From assembly GCA_947588675.1 (NCBI GenBank), contig CANPYY010000003.1, forward strand, positions 51,626 to 115,625: a stretch of 64,000 nucleotides of DNA, given 5' to 3'. The notes beneath the pieces were generated by a model. It had not been told where the DNA came from, made no database searches, and saw only the letters and a list, made by a program, of their open reading frames with translations. The stretch's first letter is position 1, and each line of letters opens with the position of its first letter. A program made the translations under genes and the position numbers. Shown here one piece after another: positions 45,019 through 55,684 of the stretch. Source of the DNA: an uncultured Lachnospiraceae bacterium. Lineage in GTDB: Bacteria > Bacillota > Clostridia > Lachnospirales > Lachnospiraceae.

Positions 45019-46785
45019 ATGTATTATCCTGATGAAACAATAGAAGAAATCAGAAGCAGAACAGATATTGTAGCATTTATATCTTCCTATATTGACCTTA
45101 AAAGGAGAGGGGCTAATTATGTGGGACGATGTCCTTTCCACAGCGAGAAGACCCCGTCTTTTTCAGTGAATCCGTCAAGACAGATGTACCATTGTTTTGG
45201 ATGCGGAACGGGAGGAAATGTTTTTACATTTGCAATGGAGTATGATAATCTTACGTTTCCCGAGGCAGTGCAGATGCTTGCAAAAAGGTGCGGGGTATCT
45301 CTGCCTGAAGCAGAGGAGAGCGAGGAATCCAGAAAACAGGACAGCATAAAGAAACGTGTGCTTGATATACAAAATGATGCCGGGGTATTTTATTATTCGG
45401 TATTAAAGTCGGATAAAGACAGAGCCGGTTACAGATATTTTACAGGCAGAGGTCTTACCGACGATACAATAAGGAAGTTCGGACTTGGTTATTCCGGTAA
45501 AACCGGCGGTCTTTACCGCTATCTTAAAGGTAAGGGATACAGTGACAGCGAGCTTAATATGTCGGGACTTTTTTCTTTTGATGAAAGAAAAGGGGCGCGG
45601 GATAAATTCTGGAACAGGGTAATGTTTCCGATAATGGATGTAAACAACCGGGTCATAGCTTTCGGCGGACGGGTCATGGGCGATGCGCTTCCAAAATATC
45701 TTAATTCCCCTGAAACGGTTGTTTTTGATAAGAGCCGTAATCTTTACGGACTTAATTATGCCAAAAAATCCAGAAGCAAATACTTTATTTTATGCGAAGG
45801 ATATATGGATGTAATCATGCTTCATCAGGCGGGATTTGAATGCGCCTGCGCTTCACTTGGAACCGCCCTTACACAACTGCAGGCAAACCTTATAAAGAGG
45901 TATGTAAATCAGGTTATAATATCATATGACAGTGATGATGCAGGTACAAAAGCCTCATTAAGGGCAATACCTATTTTAAAAAACGCAGGATTATCGGTTA
46001 AGGTGCTTGATATGTCACCGTATAAGGACCCTGACGAATTTATTAAAAATCTTGGTGTGGATGAATACAGGAACAGGATAGATAATGCAGAAAACAGTTT
46101 TTATTTTGAAATTTCAGTTTTAGAGAGAAATTATGATTTTTCAGATCCGGAACAGAAAACGGTATTCTTTAATGAAACAGCAAGAAGGCTTCTTGTTTTT
46201 GAGGATGAACTTGAAAGAAGCAACTATACCGAAGCTATTGCAGCTAAATATAATATAAGGACAGACCAGCTTAAAAATCTTGTGGCAAAGCAAAGCGCAA
46301 ATATTGCAGGAATACCTGTTTCATCAGGTAAATATAAAAGAAATGCAAATGATAAGAAAGAGGATGGAATAGGACAGGCTCAGGCGCTTCTTTTATCCTG
46401 GATGGCAGGAGAACCCGGTATTATAGAAAAAATTAAAGATATTATAAGCACGGAAGATTTTTTTGAAGAACCATACCGGAGGCTTGCCAAACTGATTTTT
46501 TCACAGTATGAAAACGAAGGCACGGTGGTGCCGGCTAAGATTCTAAACAACTTTCAGAATGCGGAAGAACAGACAGTTGTTGCGAATATATTAAGCAGAA
46601 ATATACCTGACGATAAACGTGATATGAACGAAAAAGAGAAAGTATTGAATGAAATTGTAAAACGCATCAGAAAACAGAGCATTGACCGTATGACAAGGAA
46701 TGTGACGAAACTGGAGGAACTTCAGAACCTCATGATTATGAGGGCTGATTTACAAAAACTGCATATTTCTTTGCAGGATGGTTAA
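45019..46785 (+). CDS. dnaG: DNA primase
   Basis: DnaG makes RNA primers for replication. The 588-aa protein has the N-terminal zinc-binding domain ([15 protein letters not shown] and [15 protein letters not shown]), the TOPRIM core ([17 protein letters not shown] and [18 protein letters not shown]), and a C-terminal helicase-interaction region. Start is ATG 45019 after ACGGAGG; an ORF extension to 44986 lies inside dgt. The 3' end lies near the rpoD start, and the two form the conserved macromolecular synthesis operon. Full length, no oddities. Confidence 0.97.
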   Translation: MYYPDETIEEIRSRTDIVAFISSYIDLKRRGANYVGRCPFHSEKTPSFSVNPSRQMYHCFGCGTGGNVFTFAMEYDNLTFPEAVQMLAKRCGVSLPEAEESEESRKQDSIKKRVLDIQNDAGVFYYSVLKSDKDRAGYRYFTGRGLTDDTIRKFGLGYSGKTGGLYRYLKGKGYSDSELNMSGLFSFDERKGARDKFWNRVMFPIMDVNNRVIAFGGRVMGDALPKYLNSPETVVFDKSRNLYGLNYAKKSRSKYFILCEGYMDVIMLHQAGFECACASLGTALTQLQANLIKRYVNQVIISYDSDDAGTKASLRAIPILKNAGLSVKVLDMSPYKDPDEFIKNLGVDEYRNRIDNAENSFYFEISVLERNYDFSDPEQKTVFFNETARRLLVFEDELERSNYTEAIAAKYNIRTDQLKNLVAKQSANIAGIPVSSGKYKRNANDKKEDGIGQAQALLLSWMAGEPGIIEKIKDIISTEDFFEEPYRRLAKLIFSQYENEGTVVPAKILNNFQNAEEQTVVANILSRNIPDDKRDMNEKEKVLNEIVKRIRKQSIDRMTRNVTKLEELQNLMIMRADLQKLHISLQDG

Positions 46786-46813
46786 GTTATTAAAAGACAG
46801 GAGGACCTTATTG

Positions 46814-47929
46814 ATGGATGAAAACATGGAAAAATTCACTGAAAAACTAAATGAACTGATAAAGCTTGCAAAGAAAGAGAAAAATCTTCTTATGCCTGAC
46901 GAGATTAATAATTACTTCAAAGACATGAATTTAAGTCCTGATAAAATTGAAGAAATATATGATTATCTCGAAAAAAACGGTATTGAAGTTCTCAGAATGA
47001 CGGAAACTCCGGAAGTTGACGATGATATCATACTTGAGATGTCATCAGAAGAAGATGAAGAAGATATAGAGAGCATTGATTTGTCAGTTCCTGAAGGAAT
47101 CAGTATTGAAGACCCTGTAAGAATGTATCTTAAAGAGATAGGAAAAGTTCCTCTTTTAACGGCTGAAGAAGAAGTGGAGCTTGCCAAAAGGATGGAAGAC
47201 GGTGACGAAGAAGCAAAAAAAAGGCTTGCAGAAGCAAACCTGCGTCTGGTAGTCAGCATAGCGAAAAGATACGTGGGTCGCGGAATGCTTTTCCTTGATT
47301 TAATCCAGGAAGGTAATCTTGGGCTTATTAAAGCAGTTGAAAAATTCGATTATAAAAAAGGTTACAAGTTCAGTACCTATGCAACATGGTGGATAAGGCA
47401 GGCAATAACAAGGGCGATAGCCGATCAGGCAAGGACAATAAGGATTCCCGTCCATATGGTGGAAACAATAAATAAACTTATACGGGTACAAAGACAGCTT
47501 TTACAGGAACTCGGAAGGGAGCCTTACCCTGAAGAAATAGCCGAAGAAATGCACCTTCCGGTTGAACGTGTAAGAGAAATACAGAAAATATCACAGGAGC
47601 CGGTTTCGTTAGAAACGCCTATCGGTGAAGAAGAAGACAGTCATCTCGGCGACTTTATACAGGATGAAAACGTACCCGTACCGGCAGATGCCGCTGCCTT
47701 TACTTTATTAAAAGAACAGCTTAGCGAAGTTCTGGAAACGCTCACCGAAAGGGAACAGAAGGTACTCAGGCTCAGATTCGGACTTGATGACGGACGCCAG
47801 CGTACACTTGAAGAAGTTGGAACGGTCTTTGAAGTAACGCGTGAAAGAATACGTCAGATAGAAGCAAAGGCGTTAAGAAAGCTTCGTCATCCAAGCAGAA
47901 GCAGGAAGCTTAAAGACTACCTCGATTAA
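46814..47929 (+). CDS. rpoD: RNA polymerase primary sigma factor (sigma-A)
   Basis: The housekeeping sigma factor. The ~371-aa protein has a region 1.1 (about 1-75), an acidic spacer, region 1.2 ([18 protein letters not shown]), region 2 with the -10 reader ([20 protein letters not shown]), region 3 ([18 protein letters not shown]), and region 4 with the -35 helix-turn-helix ([20 protein letters not shown]). It ends [14 protein letters not shown], as in all sigma-A proteins. ATG 46814 or TTG 46811 follows AGGAGG. It recognises promoters such as those mapped here, TTGaca-17-TAtaaT. Confidence 0.97.
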   Translation: MDENMEKFTEKLNELIKLAKKEKNLLMPDEINNYFKDMNLSPDKIEEIYDYLEKNGIEVLRMTETPEVDDDIILEMSSEEDEEDIESIDLSVPEGISIEDPVRMYLKEIGKVPLLTAEEEVELAKRMEDGDEEAKKRLAEANLRLVVSIAKRYVGRGMLFLDLIQEGNLGLIKAVEKFDYKKGYKFSTYATWWIRQAITRAIADQARTIRIPVHMVETINKLIRVQRQLLQELGREPYPEEIAEEMHLPVERVREIQKISQEPVSLETPIGEEEDSHLGDFIQDENVPVPADAAAFTLLKEQLSEVLETLTEREQKVLRLRFGLDDGRQRTLEEVGTVFEVTRERIRQIEAKALRKLRHPSRSRKLKDYLD

Positions 47930-47973
47930 GTTTTACAGGTTTTAAACATGGTTTTATTTATACGGAGGTAAAT

Positions 47974-48687
47974 ATGCAGCTTTCAAAAAGACTTGCTGCA
48001 GTAGCATCTTTTGTAGATTGCGGAAGCACAGTTGCCGATATCGGCTGCGACCACGCCTATACATCTATATATATTGCAGAAAATAAAATTTCATTAAAAG
48101 TAATAGCAATGGATATAAATGCAGGACCGGTAAATATTGCAAAAAATAATGTAAAGGTCCATGGAATGCAGAAATATATTGAGGTAAGGCAGTCTGACGG
48201 GCTTAAAGGCATAAGTATAAAAGATAACGTTGATACAGTAATTATAAGCGGTATGGGCGGCAATCTTGTATGCAGTATTTTACAGAGCAACGATGAAGTT
48301 ATAAATAATGTAAATACGCTTATACTGCAGCCGCAGTCGGATATATACCGTGTACGGCACTTCCTGCATGATAACGGATTTAAAATTACTGCCGAAAAAA
48401 TGGTTACGGACGGCGGTAAATATTATACGGTTATAAAAGCGGCAAGAGGAACACAGACATTTATAAATGAATATGAATATATATATGGTAAATATCTTAT
48501 TGATACCGGTGATGAAATACTTATGGATTACCTGAAAAAACTCTATATGTCTAATATTAAAATTATAAACAGGCTTTCGGGTTCCGATTCGGATATACAT
48601 ATTGACAGATGCAGAGAACTTAAATGTGACAATATGGTTATATCGGGTATTTTAAAAAATCGGGTGAAAGGAGGTAAGATTTCATGA
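47974..48687 (+). CDS. trmK: tRNA (adenine(22)-N1)-methyltransferase
   Basis: TrmK methylates N1 of A22 in the D-loop of tRNA with SAM. The 237-aa protein begins QLSKRLAAVASFVDCG and has the SAM motif VADIGCDHAYTSIY near residue 27, then VIAMDINAGPVNIAK and VIISGMGGNLV, the family signatures, and a C-terminal helical region. In many Firmicutes trmK follows rpoD and precedes a Nif3-like gene; here that gene is missing and the kinase gene overlaps the 3' end by 4 bp. Confidence 0.93.
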   Translation: MQLSKRLAAVASFVDCGSTVADIGCDHAYTSIYIAENKISLKVIAMDINAGPVNIAKNNVKVHGMQKYIEVRQSDGLKGISIKDNVDTVIISGMGGNLVCSILQSNDEVINNVNTLILQPQSDIYRVRHFLHDNGFKITAEKMVTDGGKYYTVIKAARGTQTFINEYEYIYGKYLIDTGDEILMDYLKKLYMSNIKIINRLSGSDSDIHIDRCRELKCDNMVISGILKNRVKGGKIS

Positions 48688-50441
48688 AAACAGTAAAGAT
48701 AAATTTGTTTGGGAATATACGTATATATCCTGAAGGAACACGGGCGGGCGATATTGCCGCCGATTATAAGGACAGATATAAATACGATATAATCGCAGCC
48801 ATTAAAGATAATAAAATATGTGAACTTAATAAAAGAATAACAAATGACTGTACGCTGGAATTTGTAACTACAGATTCGGTTACGGGACATAATGTATATG
48901 TGCGCGGAGTAGCCATGATGCTTCTTAAAGCTATAGATGAGATGTTTCCCGACGATGATACCGCAAATATTAATATTGAATCAACTATAGGAAATGGATA
49001 TTATTGTGAATTTATTTCAAATGAACATTTAAACGAAGATGTAATAGACAGGCTTGAAAAGCTTATGCACAGTTATGTGAAAAGAGATATTGCTTATACC
49101 AAGACAGGTGTGGATACTGACGATGCAATAGAACTTTTCAGAAAAAAACATATGAAACATAAAGAAAGGCTCTTTATGTATAGAAGGGCTTCTAAAGTAA
49201 ATATATATAATCTTGGAGGATATGAGGATTATTTTTATGGTGCAATGCCGCCGTCTACAGGTATGCTTAAACATTTCAGGCTTCAGATGTATGGCAATGG
49301 TTTTGTATTTATAGTACCCGGCACGGAAACTCCCGATATGTTAAAAGAGTTTGTGCCAAGTCCTAAATTATATAATATTATAAAAGAGGCCAATGACTGG
49401 ATTAATAAAATGGATGTTGACGGTGTGGGAGCATTAAATGATGTTATAGCGGGCGGAAAACTGCAGGAGCTTATACTTGTACAGGAGGCTCTGCACGAAA
49501 AGAAAATAGGTGATATAGCAGCACGTATTTCAAATACGCCCGACACGAAATTTATTATGATTGCAGGACCTTCATCTTCAGGAAAGACAACTTTTTCACA
49601 CAGACTTGCAATACAGTTAAAAACCCTTGGTCTTGTACCTCATACAATTCCTCTGGACAATTATTTTGTGGACAGGGATAAGACGCCGTTAAATGATGAC
49701 GGCTCTTACAATTATGAATGTCTGGAGGCAGTAGATATAGAACAGTTTAATACAGATATGGCTAATTTGCTGAAAGGACATGAAGTTGTTCTTCCGATAT
49801 ATAATTTTCTTACGGGAAAAAGGGAGCGTACCGGGATAAGAAAACAGCTTGGGAAAAACGATATACTTGTAATAGAAGGTATTCACGGGCTTAATGATGA
49901 ACTTTCGTATTCTCTCCCTGTTGAAAGCAAATTTAAAATATATATAAGTGCGCTCACACAGCTTAATATTGACGAACATAACAGAATACCTACTACTGAC
50001 GGAAGGCTGATAAGAAGAATAGTAAGAGACGCAAGGACAAGAGGCGTGGACGCGCAGGCTACTATTGCAATGTGGCAGTCAGTAAGAAACGGCGAAAATA
50101 AATATATATTTCCGTTTCAGGAAAAAGCAGACGTTATGTTTAATTCCGCATTGATATACGAGCTTGCAGTGTTAAAGCAATATGCCGAACCGTTATTATT
50201 TAAAGTATCAAGAAACTCTCCTGAGTATATAGAAGCAAGAAGGCTTTTAAAGTTTTTTGATTATTTTCTCGGGGCGGGCAGCGAAAATGTAAACTGCAAT
50301 TCAATATTAAGGGAATTTATCGGCGGAAGCATATTTTCAGTATTACGATATCAAATGAGCAGCATAGATGGTCGCACCTGCACGCTCCGAAAGGACGCAG
50401 GTGAGGAAAGTCCGAGCTTCACAGGGCAGGATGCCGGATAA
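48684..50441 (+). CDS. TGS-domain/uridine kinase-like fusion protein, 3' end overlaps rnpB
   Basis: A protein of the Clostridia family that fuses a ThrRS-like N-terminal part (TGS at about 1-60 and an added domain to about 210) to a P-loop uridine kinase-like domain. The Walker A motif is AGPSSSGKTTFSHRL near residue 293, then PLDNYFVDRDKTP and IEGIHGLNDEL. It probably phosphorylates a nucleoside or another small molecule. The sequence expected at the natural end, ILREFIGGS, is at about residues 542-550. After this the frame runs ~30 codons more, the last 28 encoded by rnpB sequence. In the +1 frame a TGA at 50356-50358 would end the protein as SIFQYYDIK. I suspect a one-base shift in the ATTTT run at 50331-50337, real or a sequencing error. 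Confidence 0.85.
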   Translation: MKTVKINLFGNIRIYPEGTRAGDIAADYKDRYKYDIIAAIKDNKICELNKRITNDCTLEFVTTDSVTGHNVYVRGVAMMLLKAIDEMFPDDDTANINIESTIGNGYYCEFISNEHLNEDVIDRLEKLMHSYVKRDIAYTKTGVDTDDAIELFRKKHMKHKERLFMYRRASKVNIYNLGGYEDYFYGAMPPSTGMLKHFRLQMYGNGFVFIVPGTETPDMLKEFVPSPKLYNIIKEANDWINKMDVDGVGALNDVIAGGKLQELILVQEALHEKKIGDIAARISNTPDTKFIMIAGPSSSGKTTFSHRLAIQLKTLGLVPHTIPLDNYFVDRDKTPLNDDGSYNYECLEAVDIEQFNTDMANLLKGHEVVLPIYNFLTGKRERTGIRKQLGKNDILVIEGIHGLNDELSYSLPVESKFKIYISALTQLNIDEHNRIPTTDGRLIRRIVRDARTRGVDAQATIAMWQSVRNGENKYIFPFQEKADVMFNSALIYELAVLKQYAEPLLFKVSRNSPEYIEARRLLKFFDYFLGAGSENVNCNSILREFIGGSIFSVLRYQMSSIDGRTCTLRKDAGEESPSFTGQDAG

Positions 50442-50700
50442 CGTCCGGTGGAGGTGACTCCCAGGCCAGTGCAACAGAAATAAACCGCCCGTTTTCGGGT
50501 AAGGGTGGAAAGGCGGGGTAAGAGCCCACCGCATCGCTGGTAACAGCTATGGCACATGTAAACCCCATCTGAAGCAAGACCGAACAGAAAGCTATACGGT
50601 TGCCCGCCGTGCTTTCGGGTAGGTCGCTAGAGCCTGTCGGTAACGGCAGGACCAGATAGATGACCATCCGCGACAGAACTCGGCTTACAGTGCTGCTCAT
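50355..50700 (+). ncRNA. rnpB: RNase P RNA, class A
   Basis: The catalytic RNA of RNase P, which matures tRNA 5' ends. The ends pair perfectly as helix P1: ATGAGCAGCA (50355-50364) with TGCTGCTCAT (50691-50700). The conserved CR-I sequence GAGGAAAGTCC is at 50403-50413, GGGCAGGATGCCGG follows, and the 3' core GACAGAACTCGGCTTA is near 50672. The total of about 346 nt and the GGTAACGGCAGGACCAGATAGATGACC region fit the ancestral class A form, not the class B of Bacillus. I find no promoter directly upstream, so it may be cut from the upstream transcript. The 5' end overlaps the kinase frame. Confidence 0.95.
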
Positions 50701-50724
50701 TTATATTATATAGGAGGCTTATTA

Positions 50725-53391
50725 ATGGACAGACTTGATAAGCAGATGAAATTTCTGCTTGAAATAGACAAGCTTAAAAATATTAAAAGACAAACTTATA
50801 TTTCAGATGCTTCAAGATATGAAAACGATGCTGAACACTCATGGCATCTTGCAGTAATGAGTATGATTCTGTCTGAATATGCAAATGAAGATATAGATGT
50901 ATTTAAAGTCATGTCTTTGGTTCTTGTACATGACATAATTGAAATAGATGCAGGAGATACTTATGCATATGACGAGGATGCAAATAAGACAAAACGCGAG
51001 CGGGAAGTAAAGGCCGCAGAACGTTTATTTAATATTCTTCCGGCAGACCAGGCCGAATATATGAGAGGGCTGTGGGATGAATATGAAGAAAATGCTACTC
51101 CTGAATCAAGATTTGCAAATACTCTGGACAGGGTACAGCCAACAATGCTTAATGACGCAGCGGGTGGAATTTCCTGGTCCGAACATAAAGTCAGCAAATC
51201 ACAGATACTTAAAAGAAATTCTGTATCAAAAAAAGGTTCTGAAAGATTGTGGGATTACGCGCTTTATCGTTATATAACAAAAAATGTATATGAGGGAAAT
51301 ATAATATACGACAGGGAAAATATTGATTTTATGCGGTACAGGCTTGCCTATGAAAGAATATTAAGTATACCTGATGACAGTATGAGTATGCCGCCGGTGT
51401 ACAGAAATTATTTTACAGAGATTAGCGAAGTGTTTTCCGCATATGATAAATGTATTAAATGGGTTACCGGTAATTGTTATGCATATGCAAAGCCGGTATA
51501 CGGCTGGTATAAAGAAATATCTCTTAAAAAATGGCAGGAAATGAATACGCTTGTAAACAGATTCAGATATGATAAAGAATACTACAACAGTTCATATGCC
51601 AATCCGCAAAATGCCGTAAAAGATTTTGGCAAAGACATGGGAGGTATGCTCTCATTTGTTGCTTCCGAAATAATGGAGCTTGGGGCATATTGTTTTGAGC
51701 TCAGATTTTTTGAGCTTGTTACAATGGCAGAACTATTTTTGGAAATATATAATATATTTGAAAGCCATGATGAAAACGAATATGCGGGTTCAGTAAAATC
51801 GGCAATATATTATCATGTATACGATTATATGGACGAAATGTGCGTGTACAGAGTACGCGACAGTCTTTCAACAGATAATACGTTTTTTACGGATATAATC
51901 GAAAATATGGATATGTCGGATATAAGAAGCCTTTATATGTATGGCGAAAATATAGGTATAAATGAAACGGAATCATTTGCTTATATAGGAAGCCTTTCCG
52001 AAAAAACGGTGGAAGTTATTGCAAAGGCATATACAGATGGTTATATACAGAGTTTTAAAGAACTTGGTATTGATTTAACTAAAAAAGAAACGGTGCAGAT
52101 AAGATATCCTGTGGGTTTTGAACGGATAGTAAAAAAATCAATAGAGTATTTTAAAAAATCAGGACTTTCGCCGCTCATAATGCGAAACGGAAGGGGAAGA
52201 CAGCATATAGCCGCATCGCAGTCAGGAAGTATAGATTATAATCCACAGTTTGCTTACGACCACAGATATGATAATGCAATATATTTTAATAAGGCTTTAA
52301 AAGAAAGGCAGCTCGATTCATTAAAAAATGCGTATGATAAATATAAAAATGAAGCTTATGTATATGCCGGACCTGCTGTTATCGAAACATTTGGCGAGGA
52401 AGATTTTTATCCTGTAATAAAAGAAGAAGCGCTGAATTTAAACGAAAATCAGCAAAGTCTTCTTACTTCTTATAATATAGAGGCGGCGAATCTTGTAAAT
52501 AATTATATAAAGCATGACAATTACAGTTTTACAATTATAGCATTTCCGTTACCGGCAATAGGTAAGGATTACAAGGATATATTTAATGAAACAGTAGCAA
52601 TCAATACTCTGGATACTAAAATGTATGAGCAGATACAGCAGAAGATGATTGAAGTTTGCGACGGCTGCAGTTATGTGCATATAAAGGGAAAAGACGGAAA
52701 TATGACTGATCTTATTATCAATATGTGCGATATTACCGAACCCGCAAAGCAGACAAGATTTCACAATTGCCTTGCAGACTGTAATATACCGGTAGGTGAA
52801 ATATATACAAGTCCCAGGCTTACAGCTACAAACGGTCTTCTTCATGTGAAAACGGTCTATATTAACGGACTTTTATATAATAACCTTAAAATTAATTTTG
52901 AAAACGGGATGACGGGAGAATACAGTTGTACGAATTATGAAGATAAAAAAGATAATATCAGCTATATCGAAAACAACCTTATGGCGCATCACAAAAAATT
53001 ACCGATGGGAGAGTTTGCAATAGGTACTAATACTGCGGCATACAACATGGGTAAAAAATATAATATATCAGGTAAACTGCCAATTTTAATTGCAGAAAAA
53101 ACAGGACCGCATATTGCAATAGGCGATACATGTTTCTGCATGAGCGAGGACATACCTGTATATAACCCGGATGGTAAAGAAGTGATTGCAAGGGAAAACG
53201 AGGTATCCGAAAAAAGAAGGGAAAATCCACAAGAGGCATATTTTGGATGCCACACAGATATAACTATTCCTTATGATGAACTGGGGTTGATATCCGCTGT
53301 TTTTTCTGACGGAAGCGAGATAAAAATTATTGAAAACGGCATTTTTGTGCTTGAAGGAACAGAAGCACTTAATGATATGTTAAAAATATAA
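50725..53391 (+). CDS. HD-domain hydrolase fused to M29-type aminopeptidase
   Basis: An 888-aa protein with two enzyme parts. Residues ~1-195 form an HD-domain hydrolase like YfbR (HD_3), a nucleotide phosphohydrolase group, with [28 protein letters not shown] and [13 protein letters not shown]. Residues ~205-520 are a helical region and ~520-888 resemble M29 aminopeptidases of Lachnospiraceae. Metal ligands there are the Glu in [10 protein letters not shown], Glu in [10 protein letters not shown], the His in [11 protein letters not shown] and the His/Asp pair in [11 protein letters not shown]. Separate HD and M29 proteins are the usual state, so the fusion is notable. Start is ATG 50725 after AGGAGG, 24 bp after rnpB; purE follows after 13 bp. 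Confidence 0.85.
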   Translation: MDRLDKQMKFLLEIDKLKNIKRQTYISDASRYENDAEHSWHLAVMSMILSEYANEDIDVFKVMSLVLVHDIIEIDAGDTYAYDEDANKTKREREVKAAERLFNILPADQAEYMRGLWDEYEENATPESRFANTLDRVQPTMLNDAAGGISWSEHKVSKSQILKRNSVSKKGSERLWDYALYRYITKNVYEGNIIYDRENIDFMRYRLAYERILSIPDDSMSMPPVYRNYFTEISEVFSAYDKCIKWVTGNCYAYAKPVYGWYKEISLKKWQEMNTLVNRFRYDKEYYNSSYANPQNAVKDFGKDMGGMLSFVASEIMELGAYCFELRFFELVTMAELFLEIYNIFESHDENEYAGSVKSAIYYHVYDYMDEMCVYRVRDSLSTDNTFFTDIIENMDMSDIRSLYMYGENIGINETESFAYIGSLSEKTVEVIAKAYTDGYIQSFKELGIDLTKKETVQIRYPVGFERIVKKSIEYFKKSGLSPLIMRNGRGRQHIAASQSGSIDYNPQFAYDHRYDNAIYFNKALKERQLDSLKNAYDKYKNEAYVYAGPAVIETFGEEDFYPVIKEEALNLNENQQSLLTSYNIEAANLVNNYIKHDNYSFTIIAFPLPAIGKDYKDIFNETVAINTLDTKMYEQIQQKMIEVCDGCSYVHIKGKDGNMTDLIINMCDITEPAKQTRFHNCLADCNIPVGEIYTSPRLTATNGLLHVKTVYINGLLYNNLKINFENGMTGEYSCTNYEDKKDNISYIENNLMAHHKKLPMGEFAIGTNTAAYNMGKKYNISGKLPILIAEKTGPHIAIGDTCFCMSEDIPVYNPDGKEVIARENEVSEKRRENPQEAYFGCHTDITIPYDELGLISAVFSDGSEIKIIENGIFVLEGTEALNDMLKI

Positions 53392-53404
53392 AAGGAGATT
53401 AACT

Positions 53405-53917
53405 ATGGCAAAAGTAAGTATAGTAATGGGAAGCGATTCCGATCTTGGTATTATGAGCCAGGCAGCAAAGGTTTTTGAAGAATTTGGGGTAGATTATGAG
53501 ATGAAAATTATATCTGCTCATCGTATGCCGGATATATTTGTAGAATATGCAAAGTCTGCGGCAGACAGAGGAATATCAGTAATAATTGCCGGTGCGGGAG
53601 GAGCGGCCCATCTTCCCGGAATGTGCGCCGCATTGTTTGACCTGCCGGTAATAGGAGTGCCGATACATACCAAATCACTTGGAGGCGTTGACTCGTTATA
53701 TTCGATAGTCCAGATGCCTTCGGGCATACCTGTTGCAACGGTAGCAATTAACGGAGCAAAGAATGCAGGACTTCTTGCGATAAAGATGCTTGCAATATCT
53801 GACGGCGACCTGCTATTAAAACTTGCAGATTACAAAGAGGGTATGAAGCAGGCCGTTTCAGACAAATCAGATAAGCTTGAACAGATAGGTTATGAAGCAT
53901 ATCTTAATGAAAAATAA
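53405..53917 (+). CDS. purE: N5-carboxyaminoimidazole ribonucleotide mutase
   Basis: PurE class I converts N5-CAIR to CAIR in purine synthesis. The 170-aa protein has [20 protein letters not shown] at the N-terminus, then [14 protein letters not shown] with the catalytic His, [15 protein letters not shown] and [15 protein letters not shown]. All class I motifs are intact. It begins 13 bp after the fusion gene behind AAGGAGA, and no other pur gene is near. Its 3' end overlaps dacF, on the other strand, by 28 bp. Confidence 0.97.
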   Translation: MAKVSIVMGSDSDLGIMSQAAKVFEEFGVDYEMKIISAHRMPDIFVEYAKSAADRGISVIIAGAGGAAHLPGMCAALFDLPVIGVPIHTKSLGGVDSLYSIVQMPSGIPVATVAINGAKNAGLLAIKMLAISDGDLLLKLADYKEGMKQAVSDKSDKLEQIGYEAYLNEK

Positions 53918-55119
53918 TTTTTAATAAGCGCCCCAAGGTAGTCGGTAAATTTAGCCTCCGGGGCGTTTGTTTTTGATATAAGGCTTACGGAACCGATAGG
54001 CTGGCCGCCATATGAATACTCTATACTTCCTATAACGTCGCCTTCTGATACAGGCGCTGAAATATCATTATTTAATTTAATTTCACTCGTAACCAGGGAA
54101 GTATCCTCATTATTTGTAAAAGTATAATAGAAAGGCTGTTTTGGTTCATATTCGATTTTCTTAACCAGACTTCCTGATATATCAAACGGCTCGCATACAA
54201 AGTTTTCATGTTCATCTTTATATAGAATACATTTTCCAAATCCATAATCGAGAAGTGATGCAGCTTCGCTAAACCGCGTTTTATGGTCGGGAGCCGCCAT
54301 TACTACTGCGATAATGTCGATGTTATCACGTCTTGCAGTAGCGGACAGGCAATATTTCGCTTTACTCGTCGAACCGGTTTTTAATCCTGTTATGCCGTTA
54401 TAGGAGCGTATAAGTTTATTTGTATTTGTAAGACCAAATTCACTTTCTTCACCTTTTGAATTGATATGGGTGAAACTGTCCATCCATACGGTAGAGTAAT
54501 CAGATATCTGCGGATATTTTGTTATAAGTTCCCTGGACATGAGGGCGACGTCATATGCGCTTGAATAATGTCCTGACTCTATTGTGTCATCAAGCCCGTT
54601 ACAGTTCATAAAGTGTGTATGCTGCATTCCCAGTTCGGCTGCTTTCTGGTTCATTTTTTCAACGAAAGCGCTTTCAGAACCGGCTATATACTCTGCCATT
54701 GCAACCGCAGCATCATTTGCGCTTGAAATAGAAATACATTTTATCATCGTATTAACAGTCTGGGTTTCATTTGGTTCGAGATATACCTGTGAGCCTCCCA
54801 TAGACGCCGCATATTCACTTACCGTTACTTTATCCTCAAGTGTTATTTTTCCGCTGTCCAGCGCATCAAATATAAGAAGCAGCGTCATTATTTTGGTAAT
54901 ACTTGCAGGAACAAGTTCCTTGTCTTTATCTTTTTCATATAGAATCTGCCCTGTTTTACCTTCTAAAACAACAGCGGAGGTAGAAGTAACGGCAAGCGAA
55001 GAATCTGACGTTTCGGCGCGGACATAATTAGCGCCAAACATCCCTGTACATATACATATGGAAAAACACAGGATAAGAGCAGTGATTATTTTTCTTTGTT
55101 TTACGTTTTTATATTTCAA
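53890..55119 (-). CDS. dacF: D-alanyl-D-alanine carboxypeptidase (DacF-like)
   Basis: A low-molecular-weight penicillin-binding protein that trims the terminal D-Ala of peptidoglycan stem peptides outside the cell. The 409-aa protein has a signal peptide ([17 protein letters not shown]), the active-site Ser in [11 protein letters not shown] (SxxK), the SxN motif in [14 protein letters not shown], and KTG in [14 protein letters not shown]-terminal PBP5_C-like beta domain starts near residue 285. Start is a TTG at 55119 behind AAGGAG. Relatives act on cortex or vegetative wall; the nearby spoIVA suggests sporulation but does not prove it. Confidence 0.93.
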   Translation of the reverse strand: MKYKNVKQRKIITALILCFSICICTGMFGANYVRAETSDSSLAVTSTSAVVLEGKTGQILYEKDKDKELVPASITKIMTLLLIFDALDSGKITLEDKVTVSEYAASMGGSQVYLEPNETQTVNTMIKCISISSANDAAVAMAEYIAGSESAFVEKMNQKAAELGMQHTHFMNCNGLDDTIESGHYSSAYDVALMSRELITKYPQISDYSTVWMDSFTHINSKGEESEFGLTNTNKLIRSYNGITGLKTGSTSKAKYCLSATARRDNIDIIAVVMAAPDHKTRFSEAASLLDYGFGKCILYKDEHENFVCEPFDISGSLVKKIEYEPKQPFYYTFTNNEDTSLVTSEIKLNNDISAPVSEGDVIGSIEYSYGGQPIGSVSLISKTNAPEAKFTDYLGALIKNYFSLRYAS

Positions 55120-55231
55120 TTTATACTCTCCTTATTATATAATGATTATCGTTTATGATGCGTGGAATTAAACCGATTTCATAAACACTTATATATATAT
55201 CTTAATACCGATAATATTGAAATATGATAAG

Positions 55232-55561
55232 TTAAGTTGTCCTTTTTTTTACTTTTATATAACATTTGAGATTTTTATGGCCTTTTACACGCACATATAT
55301 TATTGCGCGGCCGGCGGATACCGCGTGTATATTTCCGCAAAAATCTACCGTAGCCACACGCATATTACTGCTTTTATATGAACACCTTATATTTATTCCC
55401 CTTACTTTTATACGAAAGTTTTCTCCCTCAGTTAAAGTTACTTTTGCCTTGTTAAGCGAATAAAAATGAAATCTGTTAATCATAAAAGAGTGTTCAAAAT
55501 ATACATATCTGTACATATATAAAGCTATAACCAGAACTATTATAATAAGAATCTTCTTCAA
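55232..55561 (-). CDS. Small membrane-anchored Ig-like (Big_2) protein
   Basis: A 109-aa protein. A hydrophobic N-terminus (ILIIIVLVIALYMYRYVYF) is followed by a single Big_2-like domain: KVTLTEGENFRIKVRG, then SNMRVATVDFCGNIHAVSAGRAIIYVRVKG. These beta-sandwich domains mediate adhesion or wall binding. I chose TTG 55561, seven bases from GGAGA; the ORF runs further upstream to 55699 but crosses the spoIVA promoter. It is divergent from spoIVA and lies between it and dacF, so it may have a spore-envelope role, which is a guess. Confidence 0.6.
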   Translation of the reverse strand: MKKILIIIVLVIALYMYRYVYFEHSFMINRFHFYSLNKAKVTLTEGENFRIKVRGINIRCSYKSSNMRVATVDFCGNIHAVSAGRAIIYVRVKGHKNLKCYIKVKKRTT

Positions 55562-55624
55562 CAGGATTTCTCCGTATATATTATATATCAGAAAATATAT
55601 GAAGATATTTACCCGATTATTTCT

Positions 55625-55653
55625 GAATATTAAGCGCATATGCGTCATATATA
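55625..55653 (+). promoter_or_regulatory. Sigma-E promoter of spoIVA
   Basis: GAATATT (55625-55631) matches the sigma-E -35 consensus exactly. After 14 bp comes CATATATA (55646-55653), close to the -10 consensus CATACANT. spoIVA is a known sigma-E gene in B. subtilis, so position and spacing support the call. Transcription would start about 25 nt before the ATG. Confidence 0.75.
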
Positions 55654-55684
55654 TGTATAAGTGTAACCGAAAGGAGCAGGATAT

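Noticed and set aside
50419..50700. Minus-strand reading frame of 93 aa over rnpB
   Set aside because: It lies on the complement of the RNase P RNA, whose conserved structure explains the sequence. Such frames are common misannotations and this one has no ribosome site.
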